Shown: positions 1 to 47,292 of the stretch, in pieces
How the letters are laid out: the number at the start of each line of letters is the position of its first letter
Position numbering within the stretch: the first letter of the stretch is position 1
From: Gavia stellata
Taxonomy: Eukaryota > Chordata > Aves > Gaviiformes > Gaviidae
NCBI RefSeq assembly: GCF_030936135.1
Contig: NC_082613.1
Span: forward strand, 2,480,001-2,544,000
DNA length: 64,000 nucleotides
Reading direction: 5' to 3'
Position numbers and translations under genes: made by a program
The notes under the pieces: generated by a model
Told to the model about the DNA's origin: nothing
The model's database searches: none
The model's input: the letters and a program-made list of their open reading frames with translations, nothing else

Positions 1-3000
1 AACACTCCTGGCATCAGAGAAGAATGGAGAATTGGTAAAGCAGCTGGGTTCTACTTTTTCAGTGTATTTTGGTCCCAACGGAGGTTTTAATTCACCTCCC
101 TTGTAAAATGCTCCGACGCATAGCCGCTGCGATCCTGCATGCGTGAAGGCTGAACTGGCAGGCACTCGCGCAGGGTGTCGGCTCAGAGGAGCCTTTTCTT
201 GGCAAGGGTTGGGCAGGAGCGTGGGGCAATTACTTGTGCTTCAGGTGGGGTCACACTGGGCTGAGTCCTGGGGGCTGTGCAAGGGGGTTCAGTGGGGCAG
301 CTAGGAGCTGAGACTGAAGCCTTAAATCAAAGATAAGACTCCTGTTGCCTGCTGGAAGAGAAGCCCTCACTGCACCGGGGGTTTGGGGCCGCCCAGGAGA
401 GCAAATTCTGTTATCGGTGTTCTCCAGGCAGTGGCCGGTGGCCGTGGAGAGCAGCAGCGTGTGGGTGCTGCGCTGCAGAACGCAGGGGTGTTAGCCAGCA
501 AGCAGCGCAGGGCAGGCGGAGGGGCCCACGGTGGCTTTTGCAGCTTAGAGAAGATGGACAATTTGGATTTCAGATTTTTTTTTTAAAATTCATATGAAAG
601 ATGGGGTCCAAAGGGCACCCTCTGGTCCCTGACACTGCTGCTGTATTTGCTCTGAGAAGTGAGCCCGCCTTGGCTGGTGGGACACTGAAGGACCCAGCCT
701 GTTCTCAGCACGTTGCTGCCTCGTTAACGCAGCGTTCACCTTTCCCATGAAAAGTGTGCCCGAACAAAGATGAAGAAAAATCTTACTCTCTCCCTTTTTC
801 TTTTCTTGCACTTGGGGGAGCAAATGAAGATTGATATGTTTTTCTTCTAGTCTTTCAGTTGAAATACGCAGTGATGCATCTTGAGAGGAAATGAAGCCTT
901 CACCCCTCGTCTTTTCTCTAAGGACCCCGTCTCTCACCCCATCACTTTGCTATAGCAGACGTAACCTCTGCATGGATTTGGAGACAGGGTGGTGCTGCTC
1001 TCGCAGCCGGCAGGCAGCCTGCAAATGTAAGGACGCGTGCGGGAGCTGGCTGCCACCCAGGCAGCTCCCTCCTGCAGTGTCCTGCCTCGTTTTCTATTCG
1101 CCTTCTGCACTCCAAAGCGTCCCATGAGGTTTGCTGTGTTTATTTCTGGGGGAACTTTCTGCCATTCTTTGGAGGGTTTAATTTTTTCCTGGCAAATCAA
1201 TGCTTTCTTCTCTCTTTGGAAATGGGAAGTGAAACACACCCAAGTCTGATTAACACTCTGAACTGCATGTGGTCTCCCTCCCGAGTTTCCAGATCTTCTT
1301 GCTTGGAGTTGATGAGGGTGACCCAAAGGTTTCACAGAACTTGCTTTTTCGTGCCAGGATTCTGCACAACTCGCAGTGCTTCGGTTCACAGCTGACTTTT
1401 CTCTGTAGATATTGCTGAAGGAGAGAAGGGGACAAGTAGTTTCAAGATTTGGGAAAGAACCTCGTTTGGAAGAGGACACACTGATGTTTTGGTGGTGGAT
1501 TGTCATAAACGGTGACGGGGAGAAGCAGCCTGTCTAACGAGGGACCCCAGTGTGTGATCCAGTCCTGACGAGGTGGTGGGTAGTGAGGATGGAGCCGGTG
1601 GTGGAAAGCTGGTGATTTCCTTTGGGATGTGAATATCAGGCAGTGATCTATGAGACCGGCTGAGCATCTAGGTTATTTTTCAAGGGGGAGCGGATGCAAG
1701 TGCTCCCGGCTGTGAGCTTTGGCTGTCCCAGCCCGGTGCCAGGAGGGGACCCCCGAATGTGCTGCTCCTTCCAGGATCTGCTTCCCATGGGCAAAAACTT
1801 GCATTGAAGGCAATATCCTGCATCTCCTCTTGGTCCAGGTAGGGGTTAAAAGAAGTGTCCTTCACACAGCCAGTGAGCTGCGTTTCTGCTGAAGGCAGGG
1901 TCCGGAGGCGAGGTGGAAAGAGCACAGCCAGCACTGCAAGCTGATCCTCTCCGGAGACCAGATGCATTTAAGCAGCACGGAGTAGAGGAAATCTGATTCG
2001 TGTGTTGACGGAGCTGCCTTGGCCATCCAAACTGGGCTGGGCAGAGGGACAGGAGCGGGCAGGAGGGCGCTGAGCTGGTGCAGCCACTGTGCCTTCAGCC
2101 TGGCCGAGGCTCCTCGTCCCAACACGCAGCCCCTTCCCCTCCTCTTACTCACAGGGATGAAGGCACAGGAGGTTGGGACGGGGCCCGTGGCAAGGACAAG
2201 CTGGCATCTCAGGGCAGATTTACTGCAGCAGCTTCCAGAGCTCACCCTTAGCCTGTGACTTAGGCACACGTGAGTGAAACAGGCCCGAAGAGAATAAGCA
2301 TGCGTGTGTGATTTGCTATTTTTTTCCTCCTTGGGGTTGACTCTCATGACCTCTCAACCTTTCAAAAATCTTCTAAGCTATCTTTAGGGTTACCTTGCAT
2401 CCAGGATCCATTGTTTTTACAGTTTAATCCACTCTTTGCTCCTGCCCCAACTGCATCCCAGAGAGGATGCTCCTGCTATAAAACACCCTGCTTGGGAGAA
2501 GGATGCTGAGGGAAATGCTTCAGATAGGACAGTACAGCCTGCCTGCTTATGAATGTGCTATAGAAGCATCTTCATTTCTTCTTATTTGATGTTTTTTTCC
2601 CCTCTGTTCTCCTTTCTTCTGTCCCCTTCTAGCTTCTTTCCCACATTTTGCTTGGTTTTCATCATCTGCCTGGCCATCTGTGCCTCCCCGCTCCCTTTCC
2701 TCGGAGCTTCTTCGAAGCAGAATAATGTTTCAGCAATTCTTGGATTTTGTTTCCAAGCCCTGTACCTTTCCTGTGGCTCCAGGCTGGAACACAGTGCTTC
2801 AGACAGGGTTTGGAGTGGAGTCTCCTACACAGATATTTCTCCTGTGAAACCTAGAAAAGTCCCCCCAGCTGCCCTTCTGGCTTCAGAACAGCTCTGTTTT
2901 AGGACAAATACATGAAGGTGACTTTCACGGTCATCTATCTTAGGCACTAACTCAGATTGTACGTCACCATAGGATCAAATTATCCCAGTCTTTCAATGTA

Positions 3001-4495
3001 CTCATTCTTGCAAGAGCACTGTGGGACATACTGGTTGCTCCTTAACATCTTGGAGATAGAGGTCAGGCACAGGCAGGGGAGGAATAGGAATTCCCTAGCT
3101 ATTTTCTGCGTGTTCTCCTAAAAGCTGCTTTGTGACAGAGCAGACCCAAAGTTGCTTGGCTGGTGTCCTACACACTCAGCAATTATCCACTGCTGGAAAC
3201 ACCCACCTTCCACAGGTTTCCTTTAGTGTGTCAGAGCCCTCTCCCTGCTTTTGCTGTCTTTGAGATCACCCCAATAACAGAAACATCAAGTCAGGGAAGC
3301 ATGGGAGCCTGTTCCAGCGGAGGAAATTAAGCCTCTGCCCCGAGCTCTTCCCCAGGCTAGTAGCAGCCCGAGATGACTGACCGTGTGTAGCTCCTCACGT
3401 GCCTTCTTCTGGGGGATGCTCTCCTTTTTCCTTTGCATTGGTAGTAGAAGATGAACGGAGCAAGACTTGGAGAACAGGCAGTAAATTATTCAGTACTCAA
3501 TGCCAGAGGGAGCCGCAATTAAAGATGCGAGGGGAAGGCTCGTGGCAGTGGTGCCCAAAGCGACAGCGGTTTGCCGAGGTGAGCTGTGACGCTGGGGGCC
3601 CGGAGACCAGAGTCTGGGGGCAAATGCTCCGGATCTCATCACTGTAAGCAATAACCGCACAGCAGGAGAAGCTGTACCATGCGGCTTCCATGCCACTGCA
3701 GCTCCTCCGTGCTGGCCCAACTGCTGCAGATCCATCCATGTGCGGCAGGGCCGGTGCCGGCCCCTTGAAGATGTTTAAGTTGTTCTAGATGAAGGGAAAG
3801 TGCCAAGAATCTGCTTGTAAAGAATATATTTCCCATAATCTTTCTCTTCAGGTGGAGGCTCCTCTCTGCCTGCTCTCCCTTGCTCCCAAAGCAACTCTGT
3901 GTCTGGGAGCTTTAACTTCGAGACCATTGTTTTGCACCTTCACTGCCTATCGCTGTAGTTACCCACTCCCAAAACGCTGATGTCACGGAGAGTTGTGCGT
4001 GGGGACCCCACTCAGCTCTCAGTGATGGCCAGCTAATGGGTCCCATCCACTGCTATAGATGTGCAAATTTTTGTGAAAGATTAAAAATTAACTTCCTCTC
4101 TGGAAAGAGAAGAGGGTGTAAGGGAGAAGCCCTTTGCCAGCTGCCACGGGCACCGCGAGGCTCCCGGACCGGTGCTGGCAGCTGCCTTGCCCAGCCTACC
4201 AGTGACACTCACTGTTAATACTGTGTTTTCCAACTGAGGACCAAGCTGAGCAGCATTGCAGTGTCTGGGGTAGGCTGAGGGTTCACACACAAATTCTTCA
4301 TGGCTGGGGCTCTTGGCCTTGGCGTGGCACCCTGGGGTCCTGTTCAGGGCATGGAGACCCTCAGGCAGGGTTTGTATGGCCATTAAAGAAAGCAGGCAGG
4401 GAATAAATACTGCATTTTAGCCTCTGGTTGGTGCTGCTGATGGGGTGCTGGGCTGACTCTGCATCCTGACCCTGTGTTCCTCTTCCCCTCCCCAG
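1..4495. other. Upstream sequence or first intron of MYT1, no gene seen
   Basis: I see no gene here. The longer open frames, such as a 190-codon frame on the minus strand at 934-1506, have no recognisable domain and low-complexity composition. The first exon found downstream (4496) starts with a splice acceptor, so the true transcription start of MYT1 must lie in this stretch or to the left of the window. There is no clear CpG island here to mark it. A pyrimidine-rich stretch at about 2570-2660 is unremarkable. Confidence 0.5.
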
Positions 4496-4596
4496 AAAAT
4501 GAGTTTCGGGGCGAGCTGCTGAATCAGAGGTGGACCTGCGGAGAGAAGATCAGCAGCTGCGAGGGAGCCGCCAGCCTGCACGGCACGCACATCAAG
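4496..4596 (+). other. MYT1: Probable 5' exon of MYT1 (untranslated or N-terminal)
   Basis: The 101-nt segment has a strong acceptor (a CT-rich tract ending in CCCAG) and a good donor (AAG|GTGAGC). It lies in the same orientation as MYT1 and about 8 kb before the start-codon exon. It holds a short upstream ORF of seven codons plus stop at 4499-4522. The frame that runs into the MYT1 ATG is open through the whole exon (33 codons, reading NEFRGELLNQRW and ending in HGTHIK), so it could also encode an N-terminal extension if an upstream ATG is spliced on. I do not recognise this peptide. The call rests on splice signals, open frame and position only. Confidence 0.5.
4499..4522 (+). promoter_or_regulatory. 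Candidate upstream ORF in the 5' exon
   Basis: This is an ATG followed by six sense codons and TGA. Its first eight bases (ATGAGTTT) equal the first eight bases of the MYT1 coding sequence at 12607. If the exon is in the mRNA leader, this uORF would precede the main start and could lower its translation. It is an inference from sequence only. Confidence 0.3.
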
Positions 4597-5459
4597 GTGA
4601 GCAGAAAGCCCTCTGTCTTCCATGAGTGTGTGCTTTTTCGGTACGGTGACCCTCCGCCCCATGCGTTGGCCATAGGACGAGGGCCACGTGCTGCTCCAAC
4701 CCTTATGGACCAGGTGGTCTGGGGGGGATGGAGCCTTTCCGGTACCCAAAGCGATGGGCAGGACTTGGAAGTGTGTCTCCTTGCTACAGCCAAACCTCCT
4801 GCATGGTGAATCCGGGCAGAGAGGGCTTCCAGCTGTCAAGATTTGGCTTTGAGTCCAGATATTTAAATCCTTGCCTTCCTCCCAGTCCCATCCTTCAAGG
4901 ATGGCTCAGATCTGGATATTTAGGTCAGTCCCAGGCCTGTTAAAATAGGCCCTTTCTCCAAGGCGCCGGCTGGTCGGAAGAAGCCCCTCGTACGCCAGGT
5001 GAAGCCGTGGTGCCTTTGGAGGAGACAAGCGGGGCATTCATCCCCACCGGGACCCCGGGCAGCTCCTGGGGGCTCAACAGAGCTGCTCATTTACTGCTGC
5101 AGCTGTGGCTGATGAAAGAGGTCCAGCCAAGGCTGTCAAACCTCCTGGCAGATTCACTGCCAGCAGATTAGGAAGCTTTAATTAAGCATAGAACTGGGCT
5201 GCTCGTTACGCAAATGGCACTTCCTGTCCCATTTTGGCCTCTCGGTAGCGAGGCACCATCTCCGACGGGCGGGTGGACCCACCTGGGCGGTGGAGGAAGC
5301 CCTCCTTGGGTGACTGATGTTACTGACTCTTCCTGTATCCCCAAATAAACTGAGCCCTGGGAAAATCCCAAACCAGCAAAAATCCACCCTTAAAACACAT
5401 CCTTCCTCACTAACGAGCTGTCAGCTGCGAGCAGGTGTCGCCAGGAAAGCTCTCACCTT

Positions 5460-5660
5460 CTTAGAAAGCAGAGTAAGCAGTTGTTGCTATATTTAAAATG
5501 AGCTCAATTAAGGCTTTTCTATTGAACCTGCCAAATAAGCACTTAGATATAATAAGATTGTTGTATGTTAATAAAGCAATGATTACAAAAGGTAATATTC
5601 CTAGTACCTGGTGCTCATCTAGCGCTCTGCCTCTGCCGAGCACATTGCTAATGTTAACTG
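5460..5660. promoter_or_regulatory. AT-rich candidate enhancer in first intron
   Basis: A 200-bp block has several homeodomain-like cores (CTCAATTAAGG and related), SOX-like ATTGAA and ACAAAAG, and few CpG or repeat features. Such composition is typical of conserved non-coding elements near neural regulators, but conservation could not be tested. Treat it as a candidate only. Confidence 0.2.
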
Positions 5661-6034
5661 TTTCTTGCAACCCCCGGCTCTGCTTATCCGTCTTTTAATG
5701 GAGTGACTGGTCTGGGGCCAAGAGGAGGAGGTGGGGAGGGGGCATCTGAAGTGGTAGCAGGATTTGGGGAGCCACAGCTTTTGGAGGTGATAGTGCTGGT
5801 CCTGCAAAGCCAGGTCGACAAAGAGTCACACCGTGGGATGTCAAGGGTATGCAAGGGCCTGATCCTGCACATCTCTGGCTGCGAGCCTGAGCCTGGCAGC
5901 CTGAGGTGCGTGACTGAGCAATAGATGAATTCTGGTCCTTCGTTGTAAAAGCCAAATTAAACTTGAAGAGGAAGGGGGTGGAGGAGGCTGGCTTTGATAA
6001 GGCTATCGCCGGCTGTCTATCAGCAGTTTTCCTC

Positions 6035-6120
6035 GCGTGTTACTTTAAATCCATTTAGGCAAATTTAAAAAACATTTCTTTGCATAATATGCTACTGCAC
6101 TGATTATTTTCTGCTGTATT
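6035..6120. promoter_or_regulatory. Candidate POU/homeodomain element
   Basis: The stretch reads TTACTTTAAATCC, then TTTGCATAATATGC, with an overlapping octamer-like palindrome (TGCATAATATGC) and a TGATTATTTTC core. This is compatible with class III POU or homeodomain binding. There is no evidence beyond the motifs. Confidence 0.18.
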
Positions 6121-6164
6121 TTCCTAAAATCCAGGTAGAACTCAGGATAGTTTAGGCCTGGATA

Positions 6165-6183
6165 TTGTGTGTGTGTGTGTGTG
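6165..6183. repeat. (GT)n microsatellite
   Basis: A short GT dinucleotide run of about nine units is read directly from the sequence. Confidence 0.9.
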
Positions 6184-9124
6184 CAGCCCTCTTATCTCAC
6201 AAGGGGGAGAGAGGTCTCAGTCCCTCTCCAACCTTTGGATCTGCACCGTGCGCACACGCTTGGACTTGCATGTGTGCTCATAAATACATCTTGTATTTAA
6301 ACGTAGTTTTTCATGCCAGTTACAGCTCGTAATCCACAGGATGCGCAACGGTGAAGGACAATGGGATGTGGGGCACGTTTACTTATTTATTTTTGCCTCT
6401 AAAGAAGTCCAGGCGCGGGATAAAATTTCTCATGACAGGTCTGAAATGAGATCTCCGAAGAGTGCCGGGGAGAGGTGTTCTCTGCGCGGAGCCAGCTGAG
6501 ACCGTCCGCATGGACGCTCCTGCTTGCGCTCGTCCCGGACCACAGTGGCTGATGGAGAAATGAATCTTTCTCCCCCAGATCTCCTCTGTTCTCCTGTGCC
6601 GTGGGGAGCTGGCTGGGGGCACCGCTGAATAGCGGGCAGGCTGTGGCTGAAGGCTGGCTGCTCTCAGGACAGGTAGGGCTGACGTTGATGGGGCCACCAG
6701 AGCCCAGCCCCTGCCACCGGCACCGGCTGCCGCAGTCCTCTTCGGAGATGTGCACGTAGCTCACTTCAGCAATCGCCGTGCATTGTGCCACTCGAGGATA
6801 ATCTTATGAAAAAGGCAGCTTATTACTGAGCTTGAAAACAATGAGGTTGAAGAACTGCAATATTTATTTATTTTTTTCCCTCCCCTACCCCTCCTCTTCT
6901 GGCGTAAGAGCTGTTTGCACGTACAGAGCCACTTAGGTCTCTCTGCGGGTGAAATGGCGTTTGGATTGTGTGTTGTAGCACTTTCAAACAGTCAAGAGGA
7001 AAGTATGTGTCAACTTAAACTACTGCATATGAAATCACCCCAGCCTAATGCTCGAATGTCAGCGCTGCGGAGGCACACGATACAGCTGCGGCTGTGTCAA
7101 ACATGATGCTCGGGAGCATCTTTTCTTGTCCGCTTCACTTGTGCGGAGGATGCCTCTGCTATCGCTACAGAGCGTTAGCGCTCGGTAAGCGTTGCATTCG
7201 CAGCATTGGGCTTTTTTGGGGTGGGGGTTGGACCCTTTCTGCAAATGCAAACTGACAGCACAGCTTCAGGAGGATGTTTGTGACACCGCTGTAATTTTTA
7301 GTTTGAGGTGGGTTTTGCATCTAAAGATATCAAGGCAAAATCCTCCCCCCGACTCCAAGCCTGAAAACATCGCACAGGGCGTCCTTTCCTGGAAGCAGTC
7401 AGAGAGCAAAAGGCAGACGGTAGTTTATTCAGCCGAGGACGGGACTCACAATAGGTGGATTGTCAGGAGGACTTAAATCAAGCAGCAGGGAAGACCCTAA
7501 AGGAAGAAGGGAGGAAAAAACCACCCTAACCTCAGAGTCTGGTTATAAAATAGCAGCTGGGAGCTGCTATGGAGCCTTTTTTAAAAGTAGAGGGAGACTC
7601 TTGATCAAGGGGTATTTCTTCCTCCATCACCCCTTACTTTTTTTCTTAAAAAAGGACAGTTAGAGAAGGTCCAGTGGGATGAAGCCCTCTTCGTTTCCTG
7701 CAATGACTGATGGTGCCACGGCACTTTGCAGGTATTAGGGGGGAGAGATTTGGAGACCCAGATCCAGGTCTGCCCACCCGTGTTTTGCCTGCAGCAGCCG
7801 AGGGGGGGATTCCTCATGGGGTGGAAAATAAAATCCCTCCAAAAAAAATCAGAACAGCCATTCAAAGCCATCCCCACTGCTTGGTGGGTGCTGAGGGGTA
7901 GTTTTGCTGCCTGGCTGTGATTTGCCCCATAGTCTGCATCCAGCTGGACCTCAGGGTTTGCTCCCTTCACTGGCTCCTGCTGATAAGGCGATCCTCATGT
8001 AGGAAAGAAGCAGCAAACAGTGCAAATTAACCAGCAAATGGATCTTCCCTGGTGAGAGCTTGAAGGAGTTTGCTGGGACAAGGCTGGTGATGGTGGAGGT
8101 TTCCCACACAGCATCCTTCTCCCCTCCCTTCCCTCATCCTGGCTCTGAACCCAGCTCTGAAATTGGGCTTGGGGGAGCTGGACCATCCTCTGACTCTGCA
8201 TGGCCAGAGCAGAGTGAGGTGTGGTGGGGTCCTACCTTGTCAGGGCGGTCAGTGCTGCCTTTTCCCTTGAGGAGCTAACAAAGGGGCTCTTTGGACCGGG
8301 AAGAGGGGAAGGACCATGTAGAAAACCGCTTTTCAACAATTCTGTAGGAAAAATGTCATTTCTTCTGGCATTCTCCTCCTCCTGCTTTACCTGCTGCTAG
8401 GCAAATTTAGGTTTTGGGGTTTTTTAACTAAAAATAGAGGCTCTGCCTGTCCCTCTAAAGCTCAGATGCAGCTTCTTGCAAATAGCATTTTGCTATATCC
8501 ACAAATAAGCACTGATGGAAGCTCTGCTGCTTTCAGAGTAAAATAAATATTCCCGCTGAATCCTCACCTCTCTTTGTCCAGCTGAAGGCTTTTTCAGCAT
8601 GTTTATTTTCTCTGAGCTCCGTGGTGCTCTTGAATACATATAAAGTATTACTGCTGACCATGGGGAATTTCAGCATGGCCCTTAATGGCATATTTGCATA
8701 GAGCTGTCGAAGCCCAGGCACACCTGGCCATCAGTGCACGGGAGCGGTTTTATGTCAGCACCTCGGTCTTCCATCAGAAAAGAAATGTCTATTAAGATAA
8801 GAAAGAAGAAGAAAATATCAGCCCTGTAGGTACTCCATAAAATTAAACTTCAGATCTGTGCTGCTGTTCCCACGCCGTATTGCCGTAGTCTTCGCAGCAG
8901 AGCAAGACCGTTACTGTAGAAGCAGGGTGTTAAAATTCACATTGTACTCGAGTTAAACTGTCTTTCAGGTTTATCTGTCTGAACCTCATTGATTTAGATT
9001 TGCAGCATCGGGACATCATCAGTATAGCTTGTGAAATGGTCATGTCAGGAAGCTCCTTAGTGTGGGGCAAACACATGGTAAGAAATAGCCCCTGCACCAA
9101 AGCACCTTTAGAAAGAAGATATAA

Positions 9125-9245
9125 AAAGGGAGCACCAAGAGATGAAGTGATGTTCTCAAGGTTATCCTGACTGTCAGTGGCAGAGCACGGAGCTGAATCC
9201 TGAAGCCAGTACCCTGAGACCCAGCACAGGGTGCTTTCCACTCTG
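9125..9245 (-). repeat. MIR-like (CORE-SINE) relic
   Basis: In the plus-strand reading the segment follows the reverse complement of the MIR consensus as I remember it: a GTGAT..TCTCAAGGTTA block, then CAGTGGCAGAGC, then a GAATCCTGAAGCCAGT-like block, ending GTGCTTTCCACTCTG. Divergence is high, as expected for an ancient amniote copy. The family name is from memory; a RepeatMasker run would decide. Confidence 0.5.
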
Positions 9246-9793
9246 TTGTTGCCTGGTGTCGGGTTAGGAAATCTGTTAGGTGCTTATTTTGGTTTAATGT
9301 GAGAGATAATCCAGCGATAAGGTGAGGAGCAGCAGAATAAACCTGTCTTTTCTAGCTGGACTAACATGCTCTGAGGCTGGCATCTGGTAGCAATAAGTTA
9401 TTTGCAAGTTTCCTTTCAGATTGCTTTGGTTTCCATTCAGAGTTAAAATAATGGGTGAAATCTGGATAGCTTCTCAGCCTGGCTGTTATGCGAGCAAGAG
9501 CAAGAACAAATGAAAATACCCCGTCAGTCTCTAAGACTGCAAACATGCACTATGCGACCTGAAATTTCACGTTAAAACGATCTGTCTAGAGGGCTTCTCG
9601 CTGAGGAGGCGAACAATGAAGGACAGCGGTTTCGTGTAACCTTCATGCATCCGAGCCCCATAACCACGGAAGCTCCCGAAGCACCGTAACGGCCACGTCA
9701 GTTAATTTAAGTTGCCTGGGAGGAGCAGGGGCTGAGCTCAGAAATGGATTTTTTTTTTTCCTGGTGTTTCTGCACTTTGGTGGGAAATGAAGA

Positions 9794-9812
9794 TTTTTTT
9801 TTTTTTTTTTTT
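9794..9812. repeat. T homopolymer, 19 nt
   Basis: A run of 19 T is seen directly. It follows a shorter nine-to-ten T run at about 9748. Confidence 0.9.
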
Positions 9813-10567
9813 GAAGGATGATGCTGCCGTTGATTTAAGCTGAGAAAAGGAGTCCGATGGCAGAAAACAGAGGCTGGGTGTGCAGAGCCCACCCCACCCC
9901 TCGGTGCTCTATGCGAAACATTATAAATGCAGAGCGGTGGGGCTGTGTCAAGTTCTCTAACCAAGTAATGGGGTCTTTTCTATGGGGAAAAACCCCAATA
10001 ATTTTGTTTGTTGTTTTTTTCTTTTTTAAAAAGGCGGCTGTTTTGTACAGGAGGCCAGGCAAGGCAGCCTATTTGGCTTTTCTAGCCTTCAATCCTTAGC
10101 AAGGTCAGGTCTGTCCTTGCCTCAGGTGGCTCCTGTCCCCTTTTTCCATGCGGTGACCGAGTGTTCTCCCACATTCCCAGGGCATTTGACCCTGGCTTGA
10201 AAGAGGTGTCGAAGACAATGGGAGGCATTGCTTTATGAGGTGCTATGGTGTAGTGAGGAGCCTGGATGTTGGCTCAGACATGATACCTAATTTTTTGAAG
10301 ACAAATGTGACGTGAAATTGGGTCTCCCCCATTTATAGGCAAGCAGCTTGTCCTTGAAGGGCAGGTTTAAGGGCAGGGCTTCTCCCCCACTGTCCCTGTG
10401 GGGTCCCAGCCCTTCCTCTCTTTTGGCTGGTGCTGGCACGGTGCAGGCGGTGTCCGTTATGCTTCCCGCAGCCTGTCCTCCTCTGCCGCTTTGAATAATT
10501 TATCTGCAGGAAACCCATAGTGCCAAGGCACCAGCCCAACACGTGCCAATTCTCTGGGAAAACTGTC

Positions 10568-10590
10568 AAAAAAAAAAAAAAAAAAAAAAA
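10568..10590. repeat. A homopolymer, 23 nt
   Basis: A run of 23 A is seen directly. No SINE or LINE body was recognised next to it. Confidence 0.9.
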
Positions 10591-12606
10591 GGAAAGAGAA
10601 AGCCCTCTCTGAAATTCATTTTGGTTGGAGGCAGGCTCCCAGCAATCAAACGTATTAGTGGTATTGTCGGCGTGCGGCGGCATTAGCTAGCTCGCTCAGC
10701 GCACGCCGATGTTGAAAGGCTCATAAATGTAATGAAGTCCCTTTGACACCTGCTCCTCTCCACACTTTAAACGTGAGCCATTGGTCCGCAGGGAACCAGG
10801 GCTTTAAAAATAGAAATTATAGTAATTGTCTGCTGTGTTATTGGGAAGATTGTAATAAACGTGGAGCACAACACCGCGGTGCCACGAGCTGAATGCTGAC
10901 AGGACGCATAAATTGCTCCAGGTTTTGATTTTTTTTTTCCCCCTTTTATTTTTCCTCGCCAATCTCCCCATCTAACAAATCACATAAATCATTGCGTGTT
11001 AACGCTGCGTTTCTGGAGGGTGGCAGCGGGAGGGAGAGAGGCACTCGGGGAAATTTCATCCCTGCCCTTTGAGGTGTTTTCAGCTGCAGTGCCCCATCGG
11101 CTGGGGACCTCCGTCCCCTCTCCCTGCCTGCCCAACAGCCTCCCTCCCTCCTCGCCACCCCCAAACTTCAGGGGGCACAAGAGAGGCCCAAACCAAGCAG
11201 CGTATCCTTAGAGGGTGATGGGTGATGACCCCCGGCCCCTTCTGCTGGGGACCGCGAGCAGCAGCCATCAAGAAAGAGTTTCAAGGTGCATGTGGGGGTG
11301 TGGTGGCACATATCGCCCGTGCATCGTCCCCACCGCCAGCAGAGCAGCACGTGCCCTGCGTGCGTGTCCCTTCCTGCTCCTCGACCAGGGGGAGCAGCCA
11401 CTCGTGTCCCTCCTTCTTTCGGGGGTGCCAGAGGGTTGGCTGTGGAGCCGCCTCATTTTGGGATGGCACGGGAGCTGGTTGGATCCCTCTCCAACTGGGA
11501 CTTGTAGAGGATGCCCTAAAGAGAATTTGCTTTTATTCTGTCAAATCCCACTTGGAAATGGTCCTGTCACCCTCTTTTCTCTCTTCCTCTCATTATCCAG
11601 GAGGAAATGAACTGCAATAAAACCCAGATTGTCTTGTCCCCAACCTACCAGGGTACAATCCACCTCCCTGCTCACACTCCGATCCTGCGTACCCCCTTGG
11701 CATTTGCTGCCAAATGCACTTGCCTGCAGAGAGAGCATCTGTGTCAAGGGCGAGATGTAAAACCGGCTCTTTGACCACTTCAGTGACTTCACTGACAAGT
11801 TTCACAAAATCTGTTTCTATTATTCTGACCATATCTTCTTGCCCTGCTGTGGAGGTCCCCTGCTTTCGCTGCTCCCACCTCCAGGCACAGCTGGATTTCA
11901 AAGCTCCCCCCGACGCCGGGGTGTGGGTGCGGAGCCCACGCTGCACCCCAGAGGTGGCTGCACTTCAGCCTTCCGCTACCGTGTGGCATGTTGTGATGTT
12001 TAATTAATATCAAGCACTTTGAAGTCCCCGATGTTACTTATTCATGCCCATATTCCCCGCAGACCCTCCTGTTTGATGTCCAGGTTGCAGGGGTTATTTA
12101 GATGCAACCTTCTTTGTGTCACATTTAAGCAGAGAGGAGAGGTTGCTCTTTAGGACACTACACAAAAAGTTGCCCTTCCCGGGCATGAGATCGTCTCGGC
12201 TGCGTGTTCAGAGATTTCCAAATATGTACCGGCTGCTCACGTAGGTGCTCACAGCACTTCTGTGGTATAAATCCAGAGAAATCAGTTCTGCCCTTAACAA
12301 GTGATATCTCAGATGCAACTGTTTTCCATCACGGGCCATCACATCTGAGTGTTTGTCCCTCTGCGGTACCCGACCAGCAGAGAGCCCTTGTTGTGTCTCA
12401 GGATGTGGAAATTAATTTAAGGTTGCTAAATTTGGGCGCTGTGGGTTGAACAATAAAATCAATGCAAGAGACCTCTGTCTCAAAAACGTGGGAAAGCTTT
12501 CCCTGCTGCCCAGGTATTTACACAGAGCAACAACCACGTGTGAGATTGTCCTTTAACAATAATTTTCTTGTTATCTTTCAACAATTATCTTTTCTTTCCA
12601 TTCCAG

Positions 12607-47292
<34,686 letters not shown>

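Larger units (their letters stand above)
4597..12606 (+). other. MYT1: Intron before the MYT1 start-codon exon
   Basis: This is about 8 kb without a supported exon. It contains a (GT)n run near 6165-6183, AT-rich stretches dense in homeodomain, POU and SOX-like motifs (about 5460-5660, 6035-6120 and 10715-10870), a MIR-like relic at 9125-9245, a 19-nt T run at 9794-9812 and a 23-nt A run at 10568-10590. Open frames in this stretch look random. Confidence 0.5.

Noticed and set aside
934-1506. 190-codon open frame on the minus strand
   Set aside because: No domain, signal or splice context; composition is that of random GC-rich sequence, and the frame overlaps others on both strands.
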